Assembly: GCF_037963865.1 (NCBI RefSeq)
Contig: NZ_CP150170.1
Location: forward strand, 6,324,001 to 6,388,000
From: Paenibacillus sp. FSL R10-2734
GTDB taxonomy: Bacteria; Bacillota; Bacilli; Paenibacillales; Paenibacillaceae
Reading direction: 5' to 3'
Length of the DNA: 64,000 bases
Part shown: positions 24,442 through 33,624 of the stretch, in pieces
How the letters are laid out: each line of letters begins with the position of its first letter
Position numbering within the stretch: position 1 is the stretch's first letter
The notes under the pieces: model-generated
What the model saw: only the letters and a program-made list of their open reading frames with translations
What the model was told of the DNA's origin: nothing
Database searches by the model: none
Made by a program: the position numbers and the translations under genes

Positions 24442-24745
24442 CTGCTTCACCTGCTTTCAGGATAACTGCAAGCACTTCCTTTATCTTCGAAGCTTCGCCC
24501 AAGTCAATACCATGTTCCTTAGCATATTTCTTGAGTGCTGGCAGTTTCATTTCTTCCAGCGGCACATCCTGCTCATCTTCATCATCATCAAATTCAGGCA
24601 CATCTTCACGCCGAATTACTCCATCCTTAATGAGCGATTCCACTTCACTCGGCAGGATGGCAATAGTCTCACCAGCTTGATAAAACTTCCGGTTATATTT
24701 AGCGGTTATAGCTAGGGAGATATCAATACGTTTTTCTTCAGCCAT
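24380..24745 (-). CDS. YqbF-like head protein with a C-terminal SAP/HeH-like motif
   Basis: The protein has about 121 residues from the ATG at 24,745 (AAAGGAAGA upstream; the frame is open to 24,763). The N-terminal 45 residues form a small beta domain (FYQAGETIAILPSEVESLIK). A DDDEDEQD acidic linker leads to a HeH/SAP-like helix-turn-helix (MKLPALKKYAKEHGIDLGEA, KIKEVLAVIL). Such proteins lie right after the major capsid gene in skin-like phages (yqbF). Confidence 0.75.
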   Translation of the reverse strand: MAEEKRIDISLAITAKYNRKFYQAGETIAILPSEVESLIKDGVIRREDVPEFDDDEDEQDVPLEEMKLPALKKYAKEHGIDLGEASKIKEVLAVILKAGEADAGGDPKVSNSTETITTDTV

Positions 24746-24792
24746 TTTTAATCTTCCTTTCAAATGGGGGTAAGAGAGGCATCAGCCTCTCC

Positions 24793-25836
24793 TTATGCTA
24801 CTTTAACGATGTAAATGTTATCGATAGACTCAAACGATGGCAGGGTAATTTCAGAAACGATAGTTTGAACGTTGACAGGGTGAGGTTCTTTAATAGTAGT
24901 GATAGCCACACCAGTTTCAACAATATTAACTTGGGCTACAGTTGCTCCACTCATAAGATCAGCTTCCTCAGGCGTTGTACCAAAGTATGTGTTACCTAAA
25001 GTGCCATCCGGAATAAACGTAATGAAGTCATCAGGGTAATATAAATGAGAACTTCCATCCTGCAGTTCGTACTTCTTGTTGTACACCGAAATAGAAATCC
25101 CCAGTTTATTCAGCAGGTACTGTCTCATGAGAGCATCAGTCATGATGATGTTTTGGCCGCCTAGCGGATTCATATCCAAACGAATCGCTTTGTTCTTCAT
25201 GATATATCCCCATGTCTTGCGTGTGCAGATTGCTTTAGTTAATTGAACGCCACGGTCATCATCCATGGTTTGTTGGATTTCCTGAATATCTCCAACGATA
25301 TCAGCATCAGGATTAGACCATTTGTCATCACCAGTTAAAGTAACTTTGTGATTATCAGGCATCTGATAGTCGTAATCATAATTTTGGCGGTTAGCAGTAA
25401 TCAAAATCTTGCCGGTAGACAAGAGTTGCATCCGCATACGTTCCGGGTTGACTAGTGCGCCTTTCACAAGCGTAGTCGCATCGTCGTAAATGTTATTGAT
25501 CAGCGGCATATAATACTGCTCGTTTGTAGATGCCATCAATTCAAGAAGTTCCTGACGCTCTTCCTCTCCAATGCTCATTGCTTCTCGGAAGAACGGCATC
25601 TTTGTTTTAACATCCTTGAATCCAATACGGTCCCTCAATGTGGCTTTTGCATCAAATGCAGACGGCATGAGTGCAACTGGCAACCCCTTTGAACCTTTAA
25701 TCCATTTCAGCGTAAGGCCTTTTTGCTTCTTAGATGGGAAAAGTGTTTCCCCAAGGTAAGGAATTTCCTCAGATGTGACAGTGTTATAATACGTGCCGAT
25801 GCTTTCCGCATCAACAAGATCAAAAATTGTTTTCAT
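24793..25836 (-). CDS. Major capsid protein (Phage_cap_E family)
   Basis: The protein has 347 residues and matches the lambda gpE-like capsid family: IFDLVDAESIGTYYNTVTSE, LKWIKGSKGLPVALMPSAFD, FREAMSIGEEERQELLELM, and a C-terminal IVETGVAITTIKEPHPVNVQ. It builds the head shell. It follows a decoration-like protein and scaffold, as in skin/PBSX. Confidence 0.95.
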   Translation of the reverse strand: MKTIFDLVDAESIGTYYNTVTSEEIPYLGETLFPSKKQKGLTLKWIKGSKGLPVALMPSAFDAKATLRDRIGFKDVKTKMPFFREAMSIGEEERQELLELMASTNEQYYMPLINNIYDDATTLVKGALVNPERMRMQLLSTGKILITANRQNYDYDYQMPDNHKVTLTGDDKWSNPDADIVGDIQEIQQTMDDDRGVQLTKAICTRKTWGYIMKNKAIRLDMNPLGGQNIIMTDALMRQYLLNKLGISISVYNKKYELQDGSSHLYYPDDFITFIPDGTLGNTYFGTTPEEADLMSGATVAQVNIVETGVAITTIKEPHPVNVQTIVSEITLPSFESIDNIYIVKVA

Positions 25837-25852
25837 GATATTTTCCCCTTTC

Positions 25853-26224
25853 TTATTTCAGAAATGTAATCTGCTTCAAAGCTGAAATTTCTTCAGCCGT
25901 CGGAGCAGTTGGTATTTTTACTAGGTCAACAAATCCGTGAATCATCATTGCACCCGGTGCTGGCCCGTCGGTTACATCAACATCATTGAACAAAACACCT
26001 TCTGCATTTGAAACTCCGGTTGTAGTAACTGCTTTTTTTGCAAGTTTTGTCTGATCAGTCAGAATCCCGTTTCCGAGAATAGTTCCAGCAGGAACAATCT
26101 TCTTGCCTTCTGTATTTGCTGTGATCCCTGTGTTATCTACAGTCACAGCCAAATTGACGTAATGGTCCGGAAATTTATGAATCTGCTTTCTATTTCCGTA
26201 TGTCGTTGTAGTAAATTTACTCAT
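25853..26224 (-). CDS. Head decoration-like protein
   Basis: The protein has 123 residues, beta-rich: KFPDHYVNLAVTVDNTGITA, KKIVPAGTILGNGILTDQTK, and a DVTDGPAPGAMMIHGFVDLV segment typical of lambda gpD-like head stabilisers. It lies between scaffold and capsid genes. Confidence 0.8.
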   Translation of the reverse strand: MSKFTTTTYGNRKQIHKFPDHYVNLAVTVDNTGITANTEGKKIVPAGTILGNGILTDQTKLAKKAVTTTGVSNAEGVLFNDVDVTDGPAPGAMMIHGFVDLVKIPTAPTAEEISALKQITFLK

Positions 26225-26237
26225 TACTTTTCACTCC

Positions 26238-26870
26238 TTAATTGAAATATGATTCTCTTGCCTTTTCCAAATCTTTACCCCCAGCGTTCCTTTGATCAGC
26301 TAGAAGTTTTCCAAAGTTTTCTGGTTGTTGTCCGCCGCCTCCGCTTGGCTTACTATCAGATGGCGTTGTCCCGCGGAAAGCTGGAGGCTTGCTTTCCTGC
26401 TTTTCTGCAAACAAAAAGCCCTTGCTTTCCCGCAGGGGCTTCAGTAGATCATCCAACCCACCTTTAATCGAGCCGTTTTCGTCCAGTTGGATTTGGGATT
26501 TATCCAAGAGTCCAGCAACAATATCTGGATCGTGAGCATCGCCGGTCAATGCCATCTTAATTGCGGTGCTCATTTTTAATTCACTGAGGTCAGATGAATA
26601 TTTATCAGCTGCGGTTTTGTTTTCATCCTGCAGCTTTGTGATTTTCTCCTGAAGAGAAGCATTGTCTCCGGCTGACTTTTTCAAGTCTTCCAATTGTTTA
26701 TCCCGATCTTTCAAGGTATCTTCCGCAGTCTTTTTAGCCGTATTGACCTCATTGAACTTGTCCTTTGGAATCCAACTGCCATCGGACACTAACGCAATTT
26801 TATGTTTGTCACCTGCCTTTTCAAAGACTTTGTTGAACAATTCCTCTCCAAGCAATTCTTTCAAATCCAT
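26238..26870 (-). CDS. Phage scaffolding protein (GP20 family)
   Basis: The protein has 210 residues: MDLKELLGEELFNKVFEKAG, then a long coiled coil (about 45-100), and a segment IKMALTGDAHDPDIVAGLLD as in GP20 scaffolds (YqbD-like). The C-terminal 40 residues are a Pro/Gly-rich linker followed by a helix that should bind the capsid. It is followed by decoration and capsid genes. Confidence 0.92.
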   Translation of the reverse strand: MDLKELLGEELFNKVFEKAGDKHKIALVSDGSWIPKDKFNEVNTAKKTAEDTLKDRDKQLEDLKKSAGDNASLQEKITKLQDENKTAADKYSSDLSELKMSTAIKMALTGDAHDPDIVAGLLDKSQIQLDENGSIKGGLDDLLKPLRESKGFLFAEKQESKPPAFRGTTPSDSKPSGGGGQQPENFGKLLADQRNAGGKDLEKARESYFN

Positions 26871-26943
26871 CTATAACACCATCCCATTTGGTTTATTTAG
26901 CGCAACCCCGCCATGGGCAGCCGTAATACTCCGGCAAACGAGC

Positions 26944-26978
26944 AAAAAGGGCCGCGGCAGTCTCAACCGTGGCCCAAT
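26944..26978 (-). terminator. Intrinsic terminator upstream of the scaffold gene (second of two)
   Basis: On the minus strand GGGCCACGG pairs with CCGCGGCCC (26,949-26,957 with 26,967-26,975), followed by TTTTT. It comes directly after another hairpin and before the scaffold gene. Confidence 0.8.
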
Positions 26979-26980
26979 AT

Positions 26981-27012
26981 AAAAAGCACCCTCGCGTATT
27001 GGAGAGTGCTTT
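26981..27012 (-). terminator. Intrinsic terminator after the 56-aa gene (first of two)
   Basis: On the minus strand AAAGCACTCTC pairs with GAGGGTGCTTT, followed by a T-run. The hairpin overlaps the stop codon of the small gene at 27,011. Confidence 0.8.
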
Positions 27013-27181
27013 ATTTCTTGCTTTTCAATTCTTTTCTCGTCTGTTCAACTTCTTCCTTGGAATACCCACACTGTTTCATGAGGTCATCAACAAAATCATC
27101 ACCCGTTTTTGTAAAATCCGGACTCAACGGTACGTCATTGTATTCGCGGATCACGTTTTGTGGCCGTGAAGTCTTCGCCAT
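27011..27181 (-). CDS. Small phage protein overlapping the minor head gene
   Basis: The protein has 56 residues: MAKTSRPQNVIREYNDVPLS, then a helical charged end (GYSKEEVEQTRKELKSKK). The start has GGGGTGGGG upstream and overlaps the end of the minor head protein gene by 47 nt in another frame. No known motif. Confidence 0.65.
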   Translation of the reverse strand: MAKTSRPQNVIREYNDVPLSPDFTKTGDDFVDDLMKQCGYSKEEVEQTRKELKSKK

Positions 27182-28943
27182 ATCCCCACCCCGTTTCCTT
27201 GATAAGTCTAAGAATCACCTGGTAATCAAAGTATTCATCCTGCGCTGTCTTTGACATTGTAGCATACTTCTTATCCTTTTGTAACAAGGCATAGACCTCA
27301 GAGAATATGCCCGGGAGCATACTACGTAGCGCTACTGAATCAATTGTGGAATCCGCGGCATAAACAAAGCTTATGCCCCCGTTGTGCCCAGAAGCAATAA
27401 CCGCCTGAACGGAGAGATAATTAGCCAAATTCCTGGAATCTAACACATTCACCCGCGTCCCGCGTGGATGGTTATGGGTCAAAATAATGGAACGCGAAGG
27501 TGCTGCCCTGAGCTTCTTATCTACCTCCTCGGTGAATGCCACCTTATTGACGGAACCAGTAAGCCGGGCAATTTCTTCCCCTGTAGTCTTGTCCAGCATT
27601 ACAACAATTTCTTTAGCTTCCTTATATCCACTTCGGGCAACCTCGCGGTTAATATCCGCTACTCTCTCCAGTACTTCATCCGTCACATCAGGCAAGTCAG
27701 CAAAATAGCTGGCACGCGGATTATATTTCCGGTTTACCACACCCCGCCGTGGTTCTTCAACTCCAGCTTCGAAATCATCCATTGTCGGCACTGAAAAAGC
27801 TTGTTGCTGTGGTATTGGAATATCCTTTGTTGGTCCACCTGGAATCTCGATAGTAGGCAATGGGGTTTCAGGTGTCTTCTTGGATGGTACCTCCACGGTA
27901 ACCGCTTCAGAAGCTTCCGGAGCGTATTTCTCTTCCCACTCTGGATATGCTATATCCTCTGGTACCTCGTATGTCTTTCCATCATCATCACGAGCCACCC
28001 GCTCTTTGATGTTATCGTCATAGTGCGGTATAGTCGTAGATCGGCAGTAAGCATGCATAGGCGGGTAATTGACGTTAACCTGAGCATCTTCAACATCAAA
28101 TACCTTACCGTCTAGATCTCGACAAGTAATGGAAGTACGACTGTCTAGCGTGGCAGTGTAACGGTATTGCTCTACCCCAAGTTCTTTGTAACCAGCTATA
28201 CGAGACTGACCAGCGAAGTATGCTGATTCCGTCAGTATCAATCTTTCTGCGTTCTTGCGCGAGACCCCCAGCCGATCCTGCAACTGCTGAACCATCTGTT
28301 TTGATGTATCCCCTCGGATAAGTCCTTGAGTAAAGATATTCCGCAGCTCACCATTCAACCTTACTCGATCGGTCCATATACGAGATGAGAAGTTACTACC
28401 ATCTGGTGCCCATGGAGCCGAAAGGATAGCTTCAAGCTGTCGTTTATCTACTTTTGAGAATGATGCTCCTATACCGATGCCCTTTTCAAGTTCAAAAATA
28501 CTCCGATAGTAACCATCCTTGTAGACGTTACCCAGCAGCTCTGTGGTGCCTGACAGACGCTTAGCAGATAATTCCTCAACATGTTGCTTCATCTGCAATT
28601 GAATGGATTCTAAGCGGGTAACACGTACTCTTATGCTGGCATTCTCTAATTCCTTCATCCACCGCTGATCAATGGCGTTCTCTTTACCGCGAGCAATGTA
28701 ATCCTCAACGGTCCATTTGAATTCTTTGAGCTCGCCTGCTTTGAGAACTTGTTTAGCAGCGGATAAGCTAACGATCCCGTTATTATCTGCAAACCGCTGA
28801 TAGAAATTGTTAACGTCCGTCTGGATAGATATCTGAGCCTTGCGGTATTCCTTATTCATTGACTTTGTGAATGGAACTCCCTTGTTAAGCAGAGATTCAT
28901 TCAACCGCTCCATTCGCTTTGACCAGTAAGCTTCTGATCTCAT
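27135..28943 (-). CDS. Minor head protein (SPP1 gp7/Mu F type) fused to a JAB-like domain
   Basis: The protein has 602 residues. Residues about 1-300 match phage minor head morphogenesis proteins: helical start, then LERLILTESAYFAGQSR-like stretch (RKNAERLILTESAYFAGQSR), YTATLDSRTSITCRDLDGKV, and YPPMHAYCRSTTIPHYDDN with Cys/His pairs. A Pro/Glu-rich linker follows (340-390). The last 190 residues form a RadC/JAB-like domain (EIVVMLDKTTGEEIARLTGS, then ILTHNHPRGT with His-Asn-His-Pro), with the expected S-x-x-D reduced to LDSRN. The added domain might act on DNA ends, protein or the host; this is an inference. Confidence 0.88.
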   Translation of the reverse strand: MRSEAYWSKRMERLNESLLNKGVPFTKSMNKEYRKAQISIQTDVNNFYQRFADNNGIVSLSAAKQVLKAGELKEFKWTVEDYIARGKENAIDQRWMKELENASIRVRVTRLESIQLQMKQHVEELSAKRLSGTTELLGNVYKDGYYRSIFELEKGIGIGASFSKVDKRQLEAILSAPWAPDGSNFSSRIWTDRVRLNGELRNIFTQGLIRGDTSKQMVQQLQDRLGVSRKNAERLILTESAYFAGQSRIAGYKELGVEQYRYTATLDSRTSITCRDLDGKVFDVEDAQVNVNYPPMHAYCRSTTIPHYDDNIKERVARDDDGKTYEVPEDIAYPEWEEKYAPEASEAVTVEVPSKKTPETPLPTIEIPGGPTKDIPIPQQQAFSVPTMDDFEAGVEEPRRGVVNRKYNPRASYFADLPDVTDEVLERVADINREVARSGYKEAKEIVVMLDKTTGEEIARLTGSVNKVAFTEEVDKKLRAAPSRSIILTHNHPRGTRVNVLDSRNLANYLSVQAVIASGHNGGISFVYAADSTIDSVALRSMLPGIFSEVYALLQKDKKYATMSKTAQDEYFDYQVILRLIKETGWGYGEDFTATKRDPRIQ

Positions 28944-30445
28944 TTCTCATCATCTTCTTCCGGCTTAGCATTGCCTTTAGAATCTCCCTGAAGTCCGTAA
29001 TCCTCCATATCTTTCAGCGCTGCTTTTTCTTCATCAGCCTTGCGCTTAATTTCCTCCTTGGTATTTGTCACCCATGGATGGTTAGCGAGTATGGTTTCAT
29101 CAGAGACGATTCCTACGCTGTTCTTGGCATCAGTGATAACTTGAGACTCATTAATGACAATATCCCGATTAAATAGAAAATTGACTGCCTCTTCTGAGAA
29201 GTCATTCCCAGTGGTATTGAAGATATGTTTATCAACGAACCACAAAAGTTGCTCAAGCGCTGCTTGGAACTCGTTTTCGATATCGTTAGCGTCCATATCC
29301 AGATCAGCATATAAGAATTTTAACGCTTCACCGCTCGGTGCTGTAGCAAATGAATCCGCTTGAGTATCTACCCCACGACCGAATTCATATATATCAGACC
29401 GGGTCATCTCCGTATGGAGCTTATAAGCCTCAGTATTGATATTGACATCCATAGTTTCGACATCAGCGCCATCTTCTGCAGTTACCTTAACAGACCTAAA
29501 AATCATCAAGTTTCTTCGGAACTCACCAAGATCAGTTCCATCATATCCCTTAAGTTTAAATATACTGTTGGGAATGTCTTCTAAGTTATTGCTGTTATCA
29601 GACTTGCTTCTATCATAGTCATCTATCAGCGATTTAAGTAAGCTGATCAGCGGTAACTCGTCCTCATTGTATTTAAAGCAAATGAAAGGGATGCGCTCCC
29701 AGTTTAAGGCATGTTCAGCTTTTTCAATCCCGTCTATAGCAGCAAAATGACTGCTGAACTCACCCAATTCCACATCTGGTATCAGTCCGCTTGTTGTCGG
29801 TAGAGCTGTACTACCGGTACCGATCACATAGCGGTTAACACCTTTTGAGTGCCAGAATTCAACCTTTTTGATAGTTGTTTTCTTTTTCCCCTCATATGCT
29901 TCAACCTCATATACACGGATAATCGCATCCAGTTCGGTATGAGCGGCGTCTTTCCATAGTGGTATAATTTCTTCAGAAGGCAGCTTCTTAAACCGGAAAC
30001 GGCCTTCTTCGTCGTAATAAACATGCAACCAAGCGCGGCCCTTCTTGCTACTTTCTTTCAACAAGCTTTTTAAGAGTCGCTTAAACCCTTTATCAAATAT
30101 TCCTGTCAAAAGTTCATCATAAACTTTGTTCTTGGTCTGTATGCTCATTTCCTTACTCAGCAGATAGCCTGCTTTCTGGTCAATAAGCTTCCGCAAGAAT
30201 CCATGGACGATCTTGTTATTAGCTAGGTTTTTAGCTTCTATTAGCGCCCCGCCTTCTCCAATGGTCATTCGCTTACGTTCTAAGATATCAGCCTTATTCC
30301 GATAGTAACGTTCACCAGCAAGCATGTCCTTTCGATCCTGAGATGATAACCAATCATCTATTTCTTGCTTAATGATCTCCTCGTCTGTCATAGCGGATGC
30401 CGCGCCCTTTTCAATGATTCGGATAACCTCTTCTGTTGTGCTCAA
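28940..30445 (-). CDS. Portal protein (SPP1 gp6 type)
   Basis: The protein has 501 residues, usual for this family: RNKADILERKRMTIGEGGAL, NNKIVHGFLRKLIDQKAGYL, then KEMSIQTKNKVYDELLTGIF and WLHVYYDEEGRFRFKKLPSE, and the GRGVDTQADSFATAPSGEAL crown segment. It forms the ring through which DNA enters the head. Overlaps the minor head gene by 4 nt. Confidence 0.95.
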   Translation of the reverse strand: MSTTEEVIRIIEKGAASAMTDEEIIKQEIDDWLSSQDRKDMLAGERYYRNKADILERKRMTIGEGGALIEAKNLANNKIVHGFLRKLIDQKAGYLLSKEMSIQTKNKVYDELLTGIFDKGFKRLLKSLLKESSKKGRAWLHVYYDEEGRFRFKKLPSEEIIPLWKDAAHTELDAIIRVYEVEAYEGKKKTTIKKVEFWHSKGVNRYVIGTGSTALPTTSGLIPDVELGEFSSHFAAIDGIEKAEHALNWERIPFICFKYNEDELPLISLLKSLIDDYDRSKSDNSNNLEDIPNSIFKLKGYDGTDLGEFRRNLMIFRSVKVTAEDGADVETMDVNINTEAYKLHTEMTRSDIYEFGRGVDTQADSFATAPSGEALKFLYADLDMDANDIENEFQAALEQLLWFVDKHIFNTTGNDFSEEAVNFLFNRDIVINESQVITDAKNSVGIVSDETILANHPWVTNTKEEIKRKADEEKAALKDMEDYGLQGDSKGNAKPEEDDEK

Positions 30446-30464
30446 TTAGTTTCCTCCTCTCCTA

Positions 30465-31739
30465 TTAATCAAATGAGAATGAAGCCGGACGCATCACAAT
30501 AGTGTTCACGAAATAGCGGTCACCGTCCATTTGGTGGTCATTCTGCTTTATGGGCTTCTCATCTCCCCGGTCAGCTGCGTTCTCATCCCATATATAGGAA
30601 GAGAATTCCCGGAAGGTTTCCTTGCAGCAGTCATTATAGAGAATCTTCCCGGTCTTTAAAGCGGAAGCGACATTAAGAATCCCTTCAATAACATCGTTTT
30701 TTGCTTTTTTTACAATGAACTTTCCGTATTTCCTTACCGTAGCTATAAAGCTGGCTGCCGATGGATCCACTATCACACTTTGTATAGGAATGTCCCCGGC
30801 AAATTTAACTAAGTCATGGTAATACTCATCATCTGTCTTCTGCTGGCTCCGTTGGCGGCCGTCATAGTGATATTCCTTCACCTTGTACCAGACACCAGAA
30901 AAAAGCCCCCACAGCCCGAACGTCATCGGGTTTTGGGTGCCGTAGTCACACGATACATGATATTTACTGTAGCGCCGTTCCTCAGTCTTTACCATGTGCT
31001 TCTCACGGTCAAACATGTCGTAAATAACGCCTTCCGCCAATACCCAGAGCCCCAGAATATAGCGTTTATAAAAGATCCCGCTGTACATCCTGCGGTAGCG
31101 CTCCTTAACACGTTCTGATAAGGAGAGATTATCGTCCATCGTAAAATGTAGATGGACAGCCTGCTTCATTTCCAACTGATCTAACCATTCCATTTTGAAC
31201 CAGTGATACGGCCCTGCTGGGTTACAGTTAAACCAGTACTTCGCTCCATCTACTGAACAACGTGCAGTTGCTTGATCTACAAATGACCGTGGCATTAACG
31301 CTACTTCATCAAAAAACATACCAGCTAGTGTGATACCTTGTATCAAATCCTGGCTTCGTTCATCCTTACCACCAAACAAATAGAAATCATTGCTTTGTAA
31401 TCCTCTACTGATGGTTAGATAATTTTCTGCTCTATGATCAACTACAGTGTATCCACGAGAATAAAGCATCTGCTTCAGCGGCCCTATAACGTTTCGTCGT
31501 AACGCGCCGATTGTTTTTCCAGCCATACCAATATTCTCACCGTTGAAAGTTTCTGTAGCCCAAGCCACAAACGAAAAAGACATTGATGCTGTTTTACCAG
31601 AGCGGACCGCCCCGTCACAGATCAATGCGTCTTTGTCAGCATGAGGACTATTCCCCTGCATCCACCAGGTCAATACTTGTAATTGTTTACGAGAGAATGG
31701 CTTCCACTTGAAGGTGGCTATTTTACGCTTCACCTTCAT
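30465..31739 (-). CDS. Terminase large subunit (PBSX type)
   Basis: The protein has 424 residues from the ATG at 31,739, which has GGGAGGTG upstream. Walker A-like ATPase motif DGAVRSGKTAS (about 40-50), Walker B GMFFDEVAL, then a RNase H-like nuclease part (YHVSCDYGTQNPMTFGLWGL, SVIVDPSAASFIATVRKYGK, DENAADRGDEKP, QMDGDRYFVN). It powers DNA packaging and cuts the concatemer. Starts inside the end of the small subunit gene. Confidence 0.95.
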   Translation of the reverse strand: MKVKRKIATFKWKPFSRKQLQVLTWWMQGNSPHADKDALICDGAVRSGKTASMSFSFVAWATETFNGENIGMAGKTIGALRRNVIGPLKQMLYSRGYTVVDHRAENYLTISRGLQSNDFYLFGGKDERSQDLIQGITLAGMFFDEVALMPRSFVDQATARCSVDGAKYWFNCNPAGPYHWFKMEWLDQLEMKQAVHLHFTMDDNLSLSERVKERYRRMYSGIFYKRYILGLWVLAEGVIYDMFDREKHMVKTEERRYSKYHVSCDYGTQNPMTFGLWGLFSGVWYKVKEYHYDGRQRSQQKTDDEYYHDLVKFAGDIPIQSVIVDPSAASFIATVRKYGKFIVKKAKNDVIEGILNVASALKTGKILYNDCCKETFREFSSYIWDENAADRGDEKPIKQNDHQMDGDRYFVNTIVMRPASFSFD

Positions 31740-32628
31740 CGGCCCACACCTCCCTCGCATGGCCTTTCAGAGCTTCCATGAATCCATCATCTGGTAAATC
31801 ATTAGCATCAGGTGGAGTCATACCCTTAATCTCAAGCTGTAATTTCTGAACCCGGAGCTTAGTTTCTTCGTCCATATAACCTAGATACTTTTCCAGTTCC
31901 TTCAGTGCTCGCATTTTGTCGTAAAACTTAATACTCACACCATCACGGCCCTGCTTCACTTCACTGATCAGCGTTCCATCTACCTCATAAGCTGATTTGA
32001 AATGGACAAAGCTGACTGTTTTCGTGACCGGATCGCCCTCTTCATCATAAGTAGGTCCATCTATACCAATTACTGGCTCTTCCGTTGTACCGAAGTCTAC
32101 GTAATCAGTAGTATCAGCAAATGCGATTTTAAGGTACTCGGCTATGACCCGGTGGACACTTAAGCCAAGCTCCGCAGTCATTTGTTTCTTCAAGCGCGTG
32201 ATTTCCGCCTGAATTTCAGGTTTTCTCAAGTTTTCCCATCCTATTGCGTATGCAGCTCGCTTTGAATACCCCGCAGCCATTGCCGCCCGGGTAGCGTTAA
32301 AGTCTCGCATATATTCAAGGACAAACATTCTTTGCTTGTCAGTTAGCTCATCTTCTACTTCTGACGGATCTCCTCTAGCCACTTCTTTTTTCTGCTTGTT
32401 GGACTTCGGTTTCTTTTGTTGTACAACACTTTTCTTTTCTTTTGGCTGTTGTACAACTTTATTTGTTGATTGTTGTACAACATTCCATTTATCACGCTGC
32501 TTCCAGACCGCTACCTTCTTTTCGTCAATGTCCAGTTGCTCGGCTATCTGCCTGTTTGTTATTTCCCCACCGTGTTCACGCCATATTTCTAGTGCGCGGT
32601 CCCGGTTTGGATCGCGTGCTCTTGGCAT
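31723..32628 (-). CDS. Terminase small subunit
   Basis: The protein has 301 residues. Residues 1-50 hold a helix-turn-helix (GGEITNRQIAEQLDIDEKKV AVWKQRDKW in two parts) typical of PBSX/phBC6A51-type small terminases, with a repetitive VVQQ linker. Residues about 95-190 are the Terminase_2 core (LTDKQRMFVLEYMRDFNATR, AAMAAGYSKRAAYAIGWENL). It binds the packaging site. First gene of the late packaging operon; overlaps the large subunit by 17 nt. Confidence 0.93.
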   Translation of the reverse strand: MPRARDPNRDRALEIWREHGGEITNRQIAEQLDIDEKKVAVWKQRDKWNVVQQSTNKVVQQPKEKKSVVQQKKPKSNKQKKEVARGDPSEVEDELTDKQRMFVLEYMRDFNATRAAMAAGYSKRAAYAIGWENLRKPEIQAEITRLKKQMTAELGLSVHRVIAEYLKIAFADTTDYVDFGTTEEPVIGIDGPTYDEEGDPVTKTVSFVHFKSAYEVDGTLISEVKQGRDGVSIKFYDKMRALKELEKYLGYMDEETKLRVQKLQLEIKGMTPPDANDLPDDGFMEALKGHAREVWADEGEA

Positions 32629-32715
32629 TACATTATCACCACCCCCGGAATGAATTATTATCTTTTTACTTTTATAGACCGATATAGTTTTTATAACAGT
32701 AGGAGGATATTAACT

Positions 32716-33219
32716 ATGTCGTATGAAAGAATAAAAGCGATTGAGGACTACTTATCAAACAAGAAAAAGAAAAAGAAAGAGAATACTCCTGACAATATCA
32801 GAAATGCCAGAACACACCTGATAATGGTTTCAAGCGAAATGAGTGAGGAAGAGTTGTCCAACGTTAAAATTTACTACCAAGGTCTGTTAGCCACTTTTCC
32901 TTCTATTAGTAACCTCTTAACTACGCTTGCTATAGCAGTGTCAATTTTTGCTGGTTTATTAAGCATTGCCAGTTCCTTTGGCGATGCTGAAAACATATAT
33001 TTTCGCCCGTTAATTTTAGTCTTATTAGTTATTTCCATTTTATTGCTTCTATTACTCAGATTGCTTATTAAGAAAATTTCTGAGGCTTCAAAAAAGTGCG
33101 ATACATATACTATCATCATAAATCTCATTGATGAAGTATTAAATTCAGATTCAGCAAAATCTAAAAGTAAATTATCACAGCGTGTTATGAAAGAAACGAT
33201 AGAAACGGACGACCTTTAA
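32716..33219 (+). CDS. Two-TM membrane protein of unknown function, against the late operon
   Basis: The protein has 167 residues from the ATG at 32,716 with TAGGAGGA upstream. A basic lysine-rich N-terminus (NKKKKKKEN) precedes two strong membrane spans (about 66-87 and 95-116), then a soluble helical tail. It is transcribed divergently from terminase and so has its own promoter. The arrangement (short charged domain, two spans, helical tail) resembles stand-alone phage exclusion or SLATT-like proteins; this is a weak inference. Confidence 0.6.
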   Translation: MSYERIKAIEDYLSNKKKKKKENTPDNIRNARTHLIMVSSEMSEEELSNVKIYYQGLLATFPSISNLLTTLAIAVSIFAGLLSIASSFGDAENIYFRPLILVLLVISILLLLLLRLLIKKISEASKKCDTYTIIINLIDEVLNSDSAKSKSKLSQRVMKETIETDDL

Positions 33220-33265
33220 AAAAACGCTGATAATCGGCTCACAGTAGACCCTATTTTAAGCATGA

Positions 33266-33290
33266 AAAAAGCACCCTCGGGTGCTTAGTA
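33266..33290. terminator. Bidirectional terminator
   Basis: AAGCACCC (33,269-33,276) pairs with GGGTGCTT around a 2-nt loop. On the minus strand a T-run follows; it ends the gene at 33,297, and on the plus strand it can end the gene stopping at 33,219. Confidence 0.8.
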
Positions 33291-33296
33291 ACATTT

Positions 33297-33521
33297 TTAC
33301 AAGCCTGGCGGTTTTGCTACAACTTTGGCTCGTTGTTTAGGCTTTGCAATTTCCGCGTACTTTATCTCGGATCGATTGATAATAGTATCGATGTGTCTAA
33401 ACCACCCCGAATCTTCGGAGCTGATTTCGCTTAATAGAAACTCCGGATCTTCGGTATCCAATTTGACTAATTGATTCCCACCAAAATAAACGATAACTTG
33501 CTTAATTTCTTTTGCTGACAT
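33297..33521 (-). CDS. Small phage protein with a shared upstream palindrome
   Basis: The protein has 74 residues from the ATG at 33,521 with GGAGGTG upstream (open further to 33,575). Sequence: MSAKEIKQVIVYFGGNQLVK, then LLSEISSEDSGWFRHIDTII and a basic end. No known motif. The 13-bp motif 33,540-33,552 lies 19 nt upstream of the start, as in front of the gene at 34,651. Confidence 0.6.
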   Translation of the reverse strand: MSAKEIKQVIVYFGGNQLVKLDTEDPEFLLSEISSEDSGWFRHIDTIINRSEIKYAEIAKPKQRAKVVAKPPGL

Positions 33522-33539
33522 AGTCACACCTCCTTCGAC

Positions 33540-33552
33540 ATCATATTTCGAC
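33540..33552. promoter_or_regulatory. Shared palindromic motif, copy 1
   Basis: ATCATATTTCGAC is also found at 34,878-34,890, each copy 18-19 nt before a start codon. With flanking bases it is partly palindromic (GACATcatATTTC). It may be an operator or promoter part. Confidence 0.45.
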
Positions 33553-33624
33553 GCAAAAGAAGTATTTTCCTGCAACTATTACCCATGTACCTTACTTCGC
33601 CGTCACCTCTGCAGCTTTTGGGGT

